Positions 1 to 9,641 of a stretch of DNA of 64,000 bases are shown piece by piece (positions within the stretch are counted from its first letter, which is position 1; each line of letters opens with the position of its first letter). The DNA lies in contig NZ_CP085636.1 of the NCBI RefSeq assembly GCF_027571385.1, positions 868,001-932,000 on the forward strand, read 5' to 3'. Source of the DNA: Shewanella sp. MTB7 (lineage in GTDB: Bacteria; Pseudomonadota; Gammaproteobacteria; Enterobacterales; Shewanellaceae). Below the pieces are notes generated by a model that saw nothing but the letters and a program-made list of their open reading frames with translations, was not told where the DNA came from and searched no databases. The position numbers and the translations under genes are program-made.

Positions 1-925
1 TTCTGGTGATGATGGCACTATTCAGAAGAGCAAAACTGTGTCATTAGGTGTACTGCCTCAGGGTATTGAAGATTACCCTTATGGCAATGATGACCCAATG
101 GATATTCCAGATAGTGATCCAACGGGTATCGTTAGTACTATTGAAGTGACGGATGACATTCAAGTGTTTGGCGTCACTGCAGATGTCGATATTACCCACA
201 CTTGGAGTGGCGATCTTATCGTAACTCTGACATCTCCTGAAGGAACGGAAAGCGTGCTACATAACCGTTCTGGCGGTAGCACTGATGACGTGGTTATGAG
301 TTGGGATCTTGCTGACTTTAACGGTGAGATGGCGATAGGAACTTGGACTCTGGCTGTTAGCGATAATGCTGCTGCGGATCTAGGAACACTGAATAACTGG
401 GGTATCGTTATCTCAGGTGTCGGTGATAGCGTTCCTACTGTTCCAGTTGCCAGCTTTGAATACAGTGTTGATGGTTACAATGTCAGCTTTACCAATACTA
501 GTACCGATGCCGACGATGATATCGTTAGCTACAGCTGGGACTTTGGTGATATGGACACTTCAACTGATATGAGCCCTACTCATTCTTACGCTGCAGCGGG
601 TAGCTATGCCGTATCACTTACCGTCACAGATGCTGAAGGTAACACTGATACAGCCAGCATGAATGTTGATGTATTTGATAACGTCATTACAGCTGAAATA
701 CTTCGCGCTAAGTTGTCTCGTCGTGGCAGTGCGTTAGTTGACCTGCTTTGGGATGGCGCAAATGGAAACTCTGTTGCTATTTACCGTGATGGAGAGATGG
801 TAGCAACTACAAACAATGACGGTCGTTACCGTGATCGTTTCAGAGATGCGCCAGCATCGGTTGAGTATACTGTTTGTGAAACGGGAACGAGCTTATGCTC
901 AGATCCAATCACTGCGCAGTTCTAA
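1..925 (+). CDS. C-terminal part of a secreted protease with P-domain and PKD domain (5' end outside window)
   Basis: The reading frame is open from the first bases, so the N-terminus and any catalytic domain lie upstream of the window. The visible part starts with a proprotein-convertase P-domain (Homo B), with the typical DIPDSDP lead-in, THTWSGDLIVTLTSP and a tryptophan-containing GTWTLAVSDN. A PKD domain follows (YSWDFGD signature), then a tail of about 75 residues with IYRDGEMVATTNNDGRYRDRF. P-domains normally sit behind S8, M4 or similar secreted peptidase domains, so a secreted protease is likely but the catalytic class cannot be seen. The PKD and tail are almost identical to those of the M28 aminopeptidase just downstream. 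A strong terminator follows the stop codon. Confidence 0.75.
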   Translation, partial: SGDDGTIQKSKTVSLGVLPQGIEDYPYGNDDPMDIPDSDPTGIVSTIEVTDDIQVFGVTADVDITHTWSGDLIVTLTSPEGTESVLHNRSGGSTDDVVMSWDLADFNGEMAIGTWTLAVSDNAAADLGTLNNWGIVISGVGDSVPTVPVASFEYSVDGYNVSFTNTSTDADDDIVSYSWDFGDMDTSTDMSPTHSYAAAGSYAVSLTVTDAEGNTDTASMNVDVFDNVITAEILRAKLSRRGSALVDLLWDGANGNSVAIYRDGEMVATTNNDGRYRDRFRDAPASVEYTVCETGTSLCSDPITAQF

Positions 926-985
926 GTAATTAAAATTACTTGTCATTAGCGGTCCTCGGGCCGCTTTTTTATCTCTGTAGAAAGC
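443..985 (+). repeat. PKD-tail-terminator module, copy 1
   Basis: About 540 bp coding for the PKD domain and C-terminal tail of the first protease, plus its terminator and the flanking TCTCTGTAGAAAGC. It is closely similar to 2618-3161, mostly with scattered single-base differences. The homology covers coding and terminator DNA together, which points to duplication or gene conversion as one unit. Confidence 0.85.
948..970 (+). terminator. Rho-independent terminator after the P-domain protease
   Basis: Stem GCGGTC/GGCCGC (one G-U pair) with a short loop, followed by six T. It lies about 25 bp after the stop codon. Confidence 0.85.
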
Positions 986-1041
986 CATTTCAAGATATCT
1001 TCATACATTAACTGTTTTAGAACTGCGTTTATGTATACCAA

Positions 1042-1070
1042 TCAGTATAAGAAGTTGATCTACTCAGAGT
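1042..1070. repeat. Dispersed intergenic repeat, partial copy
   Basis: This 29-bp stretch beginning TCAGTATAAGAAGTTGATC is identical to 12841-12869 and related to 10903-10927. All three lie between genes. Only the end of the element is preserved here. Confidence 0.6.
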
Positions 1071-1144
1071 ATGTTATGGCAATAATCCTGACTTGAAATG
1101 CAACGGAATTTACTTTGAGACTTACACGGGAAAGGATGTTTGTT

Positions 1145-3100
1145 ATGAATTCATTTACAAAAATTTCAGCGTTAGGAATTTTACTGCCCCTGCTAACCGC
1201 CAGCACATTGGCAATTGCAGAGGAGAAGAAAGTATGGATAACCATAGGCAGTGATGCGCAGTACCAAGCTACTCAGGTCGGCGCTCAACTCGCTCCCGCA
1301 TTGCAGTATTCCGAGATAGATCAATTGCCTGTTCTTATCTATCAAGCTAATGAAACACAACTGCAAAACTTGACTCAGATCATGCATGAACAGAAGCATC
1401 GTTGTGGCGGTTATATTGTTCATAGCAGTTATCAAGAGGCGGTTGACGCCTTGCAGGGACCGAAGCAGAAGTTGGCGTTTAATGCGCCGCCAATTCAGCA
1501 TAGTGATAAGGTCAATGCACTTCTTCCCCAAATCGAAGCGGGAAAGATCAAAACTACCATTCAATCTTTGAGTGGCTTTACTAATCGATACTATACCAGC
1601 AGTACAGGAAAGCAGGCTGCCGATTGGCTTGCGAGCCACTGGGGTCAACTGGCCAGTCAACATGCTTGGGCCAGTGTAGAGTCATATAACCACAGTGGTT
1701 GGGGTCAAGACTCAGTTATTTTGAAAATAACGGGCAGCCAGTATCCTGATGAAATATTGGTGATGGGCGGGCATCTCGACTCTACCGCTGGCTATGGAAC
1801 AGGGGAGGGAACGGTGGCCCCTGGCGCAGATGATGATGCGTCGGGCATTGCGTCGCTTACCAATGTTGTCAGTGCTTTATTGGAGAGTGGTGAGCAACCC
1901 CAGCGTAGTATTCATATTATGGGTTATGCCGCCGAAGAGGTTGGATTAAGAGGTTCAAGTGAGATCGCAGCAGCTTATAAAGCGAGGGGCGAGCAAGTAT
2001 TAGCGGCCCTTCAACTTGATATGACTAACTATCATGGCTCAACTGAAGATATTGTGTTTATGACTGATTATATCGACAGCAGCTTTGCTCTTTATATGAA
2101 GCAACTACTCGATATTTATCAGCCACAGATCGTTTACGGTGATGATAGTTGTGGTTATGCCTGTTCCGATCACGCCTCTTGGTATGACCAAGGTTATCCA
2201 ACCACGATGCCATTTGAATCTAATTTAAATGACTATAACCCCAATATTCACTCAAGACATGACACATTAGCAAACAGCGATTCAGAAGCCGAAAACTCGG
2301 TGCCTTTTGCCCGTTTAGCTTTGAGTTTTGCTATCGAAATGGGGAACCCAGATGCTGGCGATACACCGATTGAACCCGTCGCCAGTTTTACGACTCAATG
2401 CAACGAACTGAATTGCCAATTCGACTCTTCACCTTCTAGCGGGGAGCTTTCCAGCTATCAATGGAGTTTTGGTGATGGTAATGCAAGTAGTGCTACTTCT
2501 CCTGTTCATGTTTATGGCGTTGGAGGGCAATATCAAGTGACGTTGACGGTGACAGACATCAATGACTTATCTGATAGTGACAGTCAGTCGATTTCTGTTT
2601 CCGAAGGTTCTGCGACGCCAGTTGCCAGTTTTGAATCTAGTGTTGATGGTTTGAGTGTTAGCTTCACGAATACAAGTACCGATGCTGACGATGATATCGT
2701 TAGCTATAGCTGGGACTTCGGTGATATGGGCACTTCAACAGATATGAGCCCTGCGCACACTTACGCATCAGCGGGCAGCTATGCTGTATCACTTACCGTC
2801 ACAGATTCTGAAGATAACACTGATACCGCTAACATGAATGTTGATGTGTCTGATAGCGACATTACAGCTGAAATACTTCGCGTTAAGTTGTCTCGTCGTG
2901 GCAGTGCACTAGTTGACCTAACTTGGGATGGTGCAAATGGCAGCTCAGTTGCTATCTACCGTGATGGAGAGATGGTAGCGACAACCAACAATGATGGTCG
3001 TTACCGTGACCGTTTCAAAGATGCCCCTGCATCGGTTGTTTATACAATCTGTGAAGCTGGAACGAGCTTATGCTCAGATCCAATCACTGCGCAGTTCTAA
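1145..3100 (+). CDS. Secreted M28 family zinc aminopeptidase with two PKD domains
   Basis: A 651-residue secreted aminopeptidase of the Vibrio/Aeromonas leucine aminopeptidase type. The ATG at 1145 is chosen because it follows AAAGGA at good spacing and begins a clear signal peptide (MNSFTKISALGILLPLL). The five expected dinuclear-zinc ligands and the catalytic acid are visible: His210 (GGHLDS), Asp229 (GADDDASG), Glu264-Glu265 (AAEEVG), Asp292 (QLDMTNY) and His343 (SDHASWY). Two PKD domains (about 420-500 and 505-575) and a conserved tail of about 75 residues follow. PKD domains in such enzymes usually help substrate binding or are trimmed on maturation. It probably releases amino acids from peptides made by the neighbouring proteases. 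The second PKD and tail are shared with the gene upstream. Confidence 0.92.
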   Translation: MNSFTKISALGILLPLLTASTLAIAEEKKVWITIGSDAQYQATQVGAQLAPALQYSEIDQLPVLIYQANETQLQNLTQIMHEQKHRCGGYIVHSSYQEAVDALQGPKQKLAFNAPPIQHSDKVNALLPQIEAGKIKTTIQSLSGFTNRYYTSSTGKQAADWLASHWGQLASQHAWASVESYNHSGWGQDSVILKITGSQYPDEILVMGGHLDSTAGYGTGEGTVAPGADDDASGIASLTNVVSALLESGEQPQRSIHIMGYAAEEVGLRGSSEIAAAYKARGEQVLAALQLDMTNYHGSTEDIVFMTDYIDSSFALYMKQLLDIYQPQIVYGDDSCGYACSDHASWYDQGYPTTMPFESNLNDYNPNIHSRHDTLANSDSEAENSVPFARLALSFAIEMGNPDAGDTPIEPVASFTTQCNELNCQFDSSPSSGELSSYQWSFGDGNASSATSPVHVYGVGGQYQVTLTVTDINDLSDSDSQSISVSEGSATPVASFESSVDGLSVSFTNTSTDADDDIVSYSWDFGDMGTSTDMSPAHTYASAGSYAVSLTVTDSEDNTDTANMNVDVSDSDITAEILRVKLSRRGSALVDLTWDGANGSSVAIYRDGEMVATTNNDGRYRDRFKDAPASVVYTICEAGTSLCSDPITAQF

Positions 3101-3161
3101 GTAATAAAATTACTTGTCATTAGCGGCCTTAGGGCCGCTTTTTTATATCTCTGTAGAAAGC
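2618..3161 (+). repeat. PKD-tail-terminator module, copy 2
   Basis: Direct repeat partner of 443-985. It includes the second PKD domain, the tail, the stop codon and the terminator of the M28 gene. Confidence 0.85.
3122..3145 (+). terminator. Rho-independent terminator after the M28 gene
   Basis: Perfect stem AGCGGCC/GGCCGCT with loop TTAG, followed by a T-run. Confidence 0.88.
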
Positions 3162-3203
3162 TAAAGGCTTACTTTCTAGTATGAAGATTTATACTTGTAG
3201 GCA

Positions 3204-3237
3204 TAAAAAAGACGCTAGAAGAGAACCTCTAACGCCT
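3204..3237 (-). terminator. Rho-independent terminator for the collagenase gene
   Basis: Read on the minus strand: an 11-bp stem with three G-U pairs (GGCGTTAGAGG with CTTCTAGCGTC), loop TTCT, then six T. It lies just past the collagenase stop codon. Confidence 0.75.
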
Positions 3238-3255
3238 GCTCTATCTCTATGAGAG

Positions 3256-6200
3256 TTACTTTATCTCTGCTTGTACAGCGACTCCATAACTTGCTATTTC
3301 GCTTTGTAGTGTAATGTAATACCAACCTGAGACTGGATCACTGACAGTGAAGCTCTCGTTAGTGCTATCAGGGTTAGTCGAGGCTGCATCATAATTAGTG
3401 GCATTAGGCCAAGATGCACCGCCATAGAGGCTAACATCTCCACTGCCATAAGCTGAACTGACGGTAAGCTCACTTGTGCCCTCATCGATCCAAAGCGAAT
3501 AGTAGTTGATACCATCGGCGGCACAAATGGCCGTACCTGATGCGAGTCGGCCATCACTGACCGGATTGAGCGTTAGACAGGCATCAGTTATCGTGCCTGA
3601 GCTTGGTGGAGTGACTGGCGGTATGGGTGTTGTATTAGTGTTCAGGTTGACAATGATTGTCACGCCACTGAATTCACTCTCAGAATCGACGGTAATATAG
3701 CGCCAGCCTCTATTAGCCGTGACCTGTAAAGTTTCACTATTCCCTGTATTAATTGAGCTAGCCTGATGGTTGGTGCTACTGGCCCAACTGTCAGCATGGA
3801 AGTAAAGATCTGCATCACCGCTTCCGCCTGCTGTGGTGATGGTTAGTTGGGTATTATCTTCTTCAACAAAGAGGTAAAGGCTATTTTTACCTCCACTGAT
3901 ACACTCACTTGTTCCCAGTGTGAGTTGACCATAGCTGATGGTTGCAGCTCCGCAATCTTCAACAGGTAATGGTGGTGTTTCCCCGCCATTGTCACCGCCT
4001 TGTGCAGGATCTGGGTCAGCCACAACTTCAGTTGTACTTACTAGCATATTAGCGCCGCCGAAATCGCCGGATAAGGTAATATAGTGCCAATATTCATTGG
4101 GATTCATGGTGACCTTAATCACCTCATGATTACCATTACCTATTCCATAACCCTCATTAGATTCTCCGCTCGCCCAACCTGTGGTGCTGTAGTAGATGTC
4201 AGCATCGCCCCAGCCTCCGCCAACCTTGATCCAGAGCTCTTGATTGGAATTGTCTACATTGGCAATGGCAAAACTGGCTCTGCCATTTTGCGAGTCGATA
4301 CACTCCATCGGTATGTCGATCTTAAGGCTAGCGTCTTTGCTATAGCGGTTCGCTTCATCGGTGACAACACAAGGGGAGTAATCGGTGCTAATCGTTGATT
4401 TAGGGCCTGCCCAGTTGCCATCTGTACCACTTGGGAGCGCATCGGCATCCGATGGACCTAGATCTATGATGCCATTTTCGGCAGTGGTCAACCCACTGGT
4501 GAGCCAGCCAGTCCACTCGTTGTCATAACGTGTGCCGATACTGTCCATAAAGACTTGGTATTCCTCGTACTGATCGTTACGAAGGTAAGCTAAGATCTGA
4601 TCCACATCTGACTTATGATTTTCGAACATGAAGCGTACTGCTAGGTATCCCCAGCGGTAGATACGATCTTGACCAGAGTCATAGTTGTTCTTAAAGATCG
4701 TTGAGATCGGGAACTCCGTTGTTTCTCCCATAGTGATCGCGGTGGTATTAGCATCTCGATAGGAGATATACTCTGCCAGTCCCTCTATCCACCAGATGGT
4801 GTTTGCTGAGATACCGCGTCCAAAATCACCATGCAGATTATAGCGGCCATCTAAATAGTGCACATATTCGTGTTGTAAATTCCAAATATGGAAATCAGGC
4901 TGACGCCACTGTGCTTCATAGGCGATAAATCGTGCCTGATTTTTAATGCCAGCAGGTGAACCTTCAAGGTACATTCCGCCATTATTGGTGTTGATACCAA
5001 AAAAGGTGCCCGCATAGGATTGGTAGTCACTTGAACTATCAAAAACGATCAATTCAAGGGCGGCATTATTATCGTTATTCACCGGGGTGTTATTTGTGCC
5101 TAACTTACTGTGGAAGTAAGTTTCTTGCCCGCCGAGTACTTCACAGGCCCATTTGGCTTGATCTTGGTATAGTGCCTGAGCTCTCATGGTTAGGGTGTCT
5201 GAGCATTGCCAGTTAAAGCTGAGGGTATTGGCTTCAAGTTGGGCTTTAAAACCACAGATATCATAAAAATTACAGTTGGCTCGGTCGTAATAGTCAGCCA
5301 TCTCTGCTGCGGCCAGCCAAATCACTTTGGATTCATCGTTTTTATTGCTGCTATCGAGTACGGCCTTGACTAAGGTGGTGACCTTGCTGGTCATCTCGGG
5401 AATATGATACAGGCGAGCCATTTCACGCACGCCATTAAGCAACACATATTCGGCATCGGTTCCGACTAAGTGTCGATTGTTGAGCTGAAAGTTATTGAGA
5501 GAGTCGAGAATGCTATGGTCGGTAGCAAACAGTGCCTTCATGGCATCATCCCACTGAGCGCGAAATAGGGTGGTGAAGATAGCGTTTGCTGCACCATTCA
5601 TGCCCCAACTGGCCTGCCAATCGGCATTGTATTTACTCAATACTTGCTTAGTGACGTGGTTGAAGTCGGCGCCTAATCCTGCTGAATCAATTAAGATTAA
5701 TGACTCTTTTAAGACGCCAGCATTTTCCTCTGAAACAGTCCAGATATTGGTATTACTAAAGATACTAGTGACCGCTGTTTTGATGTTTGCTTTCACTGCA
5801 CTGCTGTAGGCGGGGACATCTTCTGGACTGTAAAACTGCACATAGAGAGCAGCGCGTTGAAAATAGATAAGTGACTCGATGCCTGTGCTATCAACCCCCG
5901 TATATTCAGGTGCACGGGAGTTAATTCCCGTGGCAACGCTGATCATATTCGCTTCACTAAATAAGGCGGTAGCATCACTGCCTTTAAGGTTATAAAGCGG
6001 GTTAACACATTGTGGTGATGATTTTGCCAGCTCACTGACAAGAGCAGCACCGCTTAATCCAATAAAGGGGCTGCAGTCGTTTGCCGCAGCGGGCCCACTG
6101 GGTCCAGTTAACCCAGGAGCTGCGCTAATGAGTTGCTCAGTCACCCAAGGTGAAAGTGTTTGAGTTAAGGTGTTGGTGGATGTCAGGGCTTGGGCTCCCA

Positions 6201-6288
6201 AGTGATGATCTTGAGGGATATTTGTCTTGCTTATGGCGTTAAAGCTTGTGGCTAGACTTATTGCGGCGACCAGATATGTTAATTTCAT
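3256..6288 (-). CDS. Secreted M9 family (Vibrio-type) collagenase with three C-terminal PPC-like domains
   Basis: A 1010-residue secreted collagenase. The ATG at 6288 is chosen because it has GGAG five bases upstream and begins a signal peptide (MKLTYLVAAISLATSFNAIS). The zinc motif HEYVH starts at residue 473, and the third ligand lies in WWIEGLAEYIS (Glu502), both as in peptidase family M9. An alpha-helical activator-type region with many Asn and Tyr precedes it, as in Vibrio collagenases. The C-terminus holds three beta-sandwich modules of about 100 residues of the bacterial pre-peptidase (PPC) type, each with a GxGDADIYY or GSGDADLYF-like motif, at about 690-790, 800-890 and 910-1010. With the M28 enzyme and the P-domain protease it forms a protein-degrading locus. 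It has its own terminator and is convergent with the M28 gene. Confidence 0.9.
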   Translation of the reverse strand: MKLTYLVAAISLATSFNAISKTNIPQDHHLGAQALTSTNTLTQTLSPWVTEQLISAAPGLTGPSGPAAANDCSPFIGLSGAALVSELAKSSPQCVNPLYNLKGSDATALFSEANMISVATGINSRAPEYTGVDSTGIESLIYFQRAALYVQFYSPEDVPAYSSAVKANIKTAVTSIFSNTNIWTVSEENAGVLKESLILIDSAGLGADFNHVTKQVLSKYNADWQASWGMNGAANAIFTTLFRAQWDDAMKALFATDHSILDSLNNFQLNNRHLVGTDAEYVLLNGVREMARLYHIPEMTSKVTTLVKAVLDSSNKNDESKVIWLAAAEMADYYDRANCNFYDICGFKAQLEANTLSFNWQCSDTLTMRAQALYQDQAKWACEVLGGQETYFHSKLGTNNTPVNNDNNAALELIVFDSSSDYQSYAGTFFGINTNNGGMYLEGSPAGIKNQARFIAYEAQWRQPDFHIWNLQHEYVHYLDGRYNLHGDFGRGISANTIWWIEGLAEYISYRDANTTAITMGETTEFPISTIFKNNYDSGQDRIYRWGYLAVRFMFENHKSDVDQILAYLRNDQYEEYQVFMDSIGTRYDNEWTGWLTSGLTTAENGIIDLGPSDADALPSGTDGNWAGPKSTISTDYSPCVVTDEANRYSKDASLKIDIPMECIDSQNGRASFAIANVDNSNQELWIKVGGGWGDADIYYSTTGWASGESNEGYGIGNGNHEVIKVTMNPNEYWHYITLSGDFGGANMLVSTTEVVADPDPAQGGDNGGETPPLPVEDCGAATISYGQLTLGTSECISGGKNSLYLFVEEDNTQLTITTAGGSGDADLYFHADSWASSTNHQASSINTGNSETLQVTANRGWRYITVDSESEFSGVTIIVNLNTNTTPIPPVTPPSSGTITDACLTLNPVSDGRLASGTAICAADGINYYSLWIDEGTSELTVSSAYGSGDVSLYGGASWPNATNYDAASTNPDSTNESFTVSDPVSGWYYITLQSEIASYGVAVQAEIK

Positions 6289-6636
6289 GGGATCTCCATT
6301 TGTTATTTTATCTTGCGGCTTCATGCTGCAAGGGCTGAAGTGTCTGCTGAACAGATCTTTTTAAGCTAACTGTTATGTGGTCTTTCTCAGGGAACTCCAG
6401 TTAACATAGTTGCAACAGTATAGTTATTGAGTTAAATATACAATATTCAATGGGCGGTTTTAGTTCTTTTTTTGAACGTTTTTAAACTTGAGTGTATAGA
6501 AGCCTTTAAAAATCTGGCTTACAGGAGATCTCTGTTAAATTTTGTTCTTAGCCATGAGTTTCGGAACTATTTATGATTGATCTGTGATAGTTTGAGGTGT
6601 ATCTATAGGGTATATTAATCCACAAAGTCATCGTTT
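6289..6636. other. Divergent intergenic region, no gene seen
   Basis: 348 AT-rich bases between the collagenase and the oxidoreductase, which are divergently transcribed. It must hold both promoters. No RNA gene or clear operator was recognised. Confidence 0.6.
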
Positions 6637-7653
6637 ATGTCCGGTTATTCACTTCCTTCACATTATGTTCATATAACCTATGACCAGCCAGGTCAGCCAG
6701 ATGTTCTGCGAATGGTACGTTCTCCCTTACCCGTTATTCAGGGTGATCAGGTGTTAATTAAAGTATATGCAGCAGGTGTTAATGGACCCGATATCGCTCA
6801 ACGTAAGGGGCTATATCCTTCACCGGAAGGAGCGAGTCCTATTCTAGGATTAGAGGTTGCTGGTGAAATAGTTAAAGTCGGTGATGGAGTCACTCGGTGG
6901 CAGCTTGGTGATAAGGTTTGTGCCTTAGTTCCTGGCGGTGGCTATGGCGAATATGTGGCGACCTATGCTGAGCATTGCTTACCAATCCCTGAAGGTTGGC
7001 GTTACCAAGAGGCGAGCGCCATTGTGGAAACCTTTTTCACCGTTTGGGGGAATCTGTTTATGCGCGCCGGATTAAAGGCGGGCGAAACTGTACTAATTCA
7101 TGGCGGTTCAGGGGGAATAGGCAGCGCGGCTATTGTGTTGGCTAAGGCATTTGGCGCTCACGTGATAGCGACCTCTGGTAGCGAGGATAAATGTCATTAC
7201 TGTCGTGGTTTAGGTGCCGATGTTGCAATCAATTACCATGACGATTTTGTTGAACAAGTCATGGACTATACCCAAGAACGTGGCGTTGAAGTGGTGCTAG
7301 ATATAGCGGGGGGCGATTTTATCAATCAGAATTTAAAAGCGTTAGCGCTGGATGGTCGTATGGTGTCAGTCGCTATGCAGCGAGGTGCTAAAGCTGAAGT
7401 AGATATTTTTCGCATTATGGCAAAACGACTTACTTGGACGGGTTCAACCTTAAGGCCGCAGAGTGTCACAGCAAAAGCAGAGATTGCAGAACAATTATTA
7501 GAGAAAGTCTGGCCATTGTTGGCTAATGACTCTGGTAATCTCCATCAACTTAAGCCGCATGTTTTTGCAGAGTTTGTCTTAGTTGAGTGTGCGAAAGCTC
7601 ATAGTTTGATGGAGTCAGGAAACCATAGGGGGAAGCTAGTATTAGTCATTTGA
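6637..7653 (+). CDS. NAD(P)H quinone oxidoreductase, PIG3/TP53I3-like zinc-independent MDR family
   Basis: A 338-residue medium-chain dehydrogenase/reductase. The N-terminal GroES-like part contains the quinone oxidoreductase pattern AAGVNGPDIAQRKGLYP and LGLEVAGEIVKVG. The Rossmann part has LIHGGSGGIGSAAIVLAKAFGA, the NADPH-binding glycine motif of the QOR/PIG3 branch. The cysteine and histidine zinc ligands of classical alcohol dehydrogenases are absent, in line with a zinc-independent quinone reductase. The ATG at 6637 lacks a strong ribosome site, but the length fits the family (about 325-340). It stands alone; the physiological substrate cannot be told from sequence. Confidence 0.85.
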   Translation: MSGYSLPSHYVHITYDQPGQPDVLRMVRSPLPVIQGDQVLIKVYAAGVNGPDIAQRKGLYPSPEGASPILGLEVAGEIVKVGDGVTRWQLGDKVCALVPGGGYGEYVATYAEHCLPIPEGWRYQEASAIVETFFTVWGNLFMRAGLKAGETVLIHGGSGGIGSAAIVLAKAFGAHVIATSGSEDKCHYCRGLGADVAINYHDDFVEQVMDYTQERGVEVVLDIAGGDFINQNLKALALDGRMVSVAMQRGAKAEVDIFRIMAKRLTWTGSTLRPQSVTAKAEIAEQLLEKVWPLLANDSGNLHQLKPHVFAEFVLVECAKAHSLMESGNHRGKLVLVI

Positions 7654-8068
7654 GCTTATAAATGGATAAGACAGATATGTAAACCTGCTTGTTTTAGTTA
7701 ATTTTTCACTGACATATAAGTGATATTTGAAGTGAGATATTTTTTGTTCTGATATAGATATTAGACCGATTATTTAAATTCTCTTTTATCAAATGGTTTA
7801 AATTAGTTTTGTTGAGTTATTGCTTGATGTTTGTTGCTTTCAAAAATGAAACTTGGGTAACTCAATTTTTAGACTAAATTCAATCTGAGTTCAGAAACAC
7901 ACTTTTTATTGAGTGCCTTAAGCTGGATTTCGATGAATATTTTGATGAGCTGGTACGCATCAATTTGATGTAAGCCTAATTTGAAATAGCATAGGTTGGT
8001 AAGGTCTCTGACTTGTTCGTTGGCCTTGTGTTCCACCTGTATGTGTTGATTTAAGGATGTTGGCATAT
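7654..8068. other. AT-rich intergenic stretch, no supported gene
   Basis: About 415 bases. A minus-strand frame (7869-8066, about 65 codons) is open and somewhat protein-like. It has no ribosome site and its start overlaps the start of the next gene, so it is not called. Confidence 0.45.
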
Positions 8069-8509
8069 ATGTATAATACAGTGAAAACACCAATTTGGTA
8101 TGGCGAGTTAAGAACGGCTCGTGGCAATGCCATTGTCATTCATGACAAGCAGTTTCCAGAGGCTTCAGCTGGGCGTATTTATCTCTATAATACCCAACGT
8201 GATTCGATAATCGAATATGCAGAAGATATAGTGAAAAACAGCCTTCATGATCTCGATCGTGTGTCCGTTGAGGCGGCTGAAGATAAATATGGTACAGCCT
8301 GGAACAGTACACGCTGTGAGTTTATGAGCAAGCATGAAGGCTGGGTAGAAGCAAACTCTTCTAAACCGAAATCGTTAGTCAAAAATAAGACGATGAAAAA
8401 AGAGACGGACAAAGATAAAACCAATGGTGCCGAGGTCGATCTTGACGATGGTTCAGAAAGTCTGGACAGAGAGTTTGCAGATGGCTGGTCCGGTGGACTT
8501 GAGGAGTAG
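8069..8509 (+). CDS. Hypothetical protein with acidic/basic low-complexity C-terminus
   Basis: A 146-residue cytoplasmic protein that I do not recognise. The ATG at 8069 is preferred to the one at 8057 because AAGGA lies about 11 bases before it, whereas it abuts the earlier ATG. The first 85 residues look folded (PIWYGELRTARGNAIVIHD, then RIYLYNTQRDSIIEYAEDIV). The rest is rich in Lys, Asp and Glu (KNKTMKKETDKDKTNGAEVD) and ends in WSGGLEE, so it is probably disordered. There is no signal peptide, membrane segment or clear motif. It stands alone between the oxidoreductase and the convergent gal genes. Confidence 0.6.
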   Translation: MYNTVKTPIWYGELRTARGNAIVIHDKQFPEASAGRIYLYNTQRDSIIEYAEDIVKNSLHDLDRVSVEAAEDKYGTAWNSTRCEFMSKHEGWVEANSSKPKSLVKNKTMKKETDKDKTNGAEVDLDDGSESLDREFADGWSGGLEE

Positions 8510-8558
8510 TCTGTTCTGTTAGTATTTATTATTTGCCTTAGATGAACTAAGGCTTATA

Positions 8559-9596
8559 TTATTCACTTACCCCAAATTGGTAGCGGCTTATATGATGGTA
8601 AACCTGATCGGGTTTTATCCATGGATCGCTAATCAATTTGGTTTGATTCGGTCCGTCCGGGATCTGTTGAGGCTCTATGCAGATAGCTTGGTGACGGGCT
8701 AACACTTGCTCATTTCTTCCTTTTTCACCCTGTAAGAAATTCGCCCCATATATCTGTACACTTGGCTGATTAGTGTATAGCGTCATGGTTCTACCGGATT
8801 TTGGTGCACTTAGGCACCCAAAACGGGTTAATTCAGCGCTTTTAGCTGAAGTTAAATAACAGTGATCTATACCGGAAGTGGTGGGAAATGCATTATCTTC
8901 CTGTACCACACCAAATGATTTAGCTTGCTGAAAATCCAGTAAACTGCCAGCGATATTCTTTGTCCCGCTCGGAAGACCTAATTGATTGAGAGTGAGTAGA
9001 GTTTGACTGTCAATTTGCAGTTTGTGGTCTCGATTCGAGCTTGACTGCGCTCCCTCTAAATTAAAGTAACTGTGCTGAGTTAAGCTAATGGGACAAGCCT
9101 TATCTGTGGAAGCAAAAATCTCCATGCAGAGGTTGTTTGCTACTAAGCGATAATCCAGTTGCAGGTTACAGTTCCCTGGAAATCCCATATCTCCGTCTGG
9201 ACTGGTTAAACTGAGCCTGACCCCATCGGGGAGTGGGCCAATATGCCAATGTTTACGGTTGAAGCCTTCACTGCCACCATGAAGGCAGTTGGTAGCTTGA
9301 TTGACATTCAGCTGGTAGGACTCACCTTGGTAGCTCATCTGACCATTAGCCACCCTATTGGCGTAACGGCCAGCAATAGCGCCTAAGTGTGCACCTTGAG
9401 CTAAGTAGTCTTCAATAGAGTCACAACCTAAAACGATATTACCCCGCTCGCCATCTTTATCTGGTGCCCAGAGAGAACGAATGATCCCACCTAAACTCAG
9501 TACCTCTAATGCTATGATGCCGTTATCTATTCTGACTCGTTCAATTTGACCACCTCGGGGATCTTGCCAAGGTTCTAACGGGCGAAAACGCATCAT
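8559..9596 (-). CDS. galM: Aldose 1-epimerase (galactose mutarotase)
   Basis: A 345-residue cytoplasmic enzyme interconverting the alpha and beta anomers of galactose, which feeds alpha-galactose to GalK. Family hallmarks are visible: AGRYANRV (substrate-binding Arg), CLHGG, TQHSYFNLEG (catalytic His), GIDHCY and the catalytic Glu in ICIEPQQIPDGPN. A strong GGGAGG precedes the start. It lies 45 bp after galK in the same direction, so the two probably form a Leloir pathway operon. galT and galE are not in the window. Confidence 0.93.
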   Translation of the reverse strand: MMRFRPLEPWQDPRGGQIERVRIDNGIIALEVLSLGGIIRSLWAPDKDGERGNIVLGCDSIEDYLAQGAHLGAIAGRYANRVANGQMSYQGESYQLNVNQATNCLHGGSEGFNRKHWHIGPLPDGVRLSLTSPDGDMGFPGNCNLQLDYRLVANNLCMEIFASTDKACPISLTQHSYFNLEGAQSSSNRDHKLQIDSQTLLTLNQLGLPSGTKNIAGSLLDFQQAKSFGVVQEDNAFPTTSGIDHCYLTSAKSAELTRFGCLSAPKSGRTMTLYTNQPSVQIYGANFLQGEKGRNEQVLARHQAICIEPQQIPDGPNQTKLISDPWIKPDQVYHHISRYQFGVSE

Positions 9597-9641
9597 AAAA
9601 GCCTCCCTTGATAATGGAAATGTACCGATTGGTATCTGCGG

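Noticed and set aside
7869..8066. Minus-strand open frame of about 65 codons
   Set aside because: No ribosome site, overlaps the start of a better-supported gene, and no recognisable motif.
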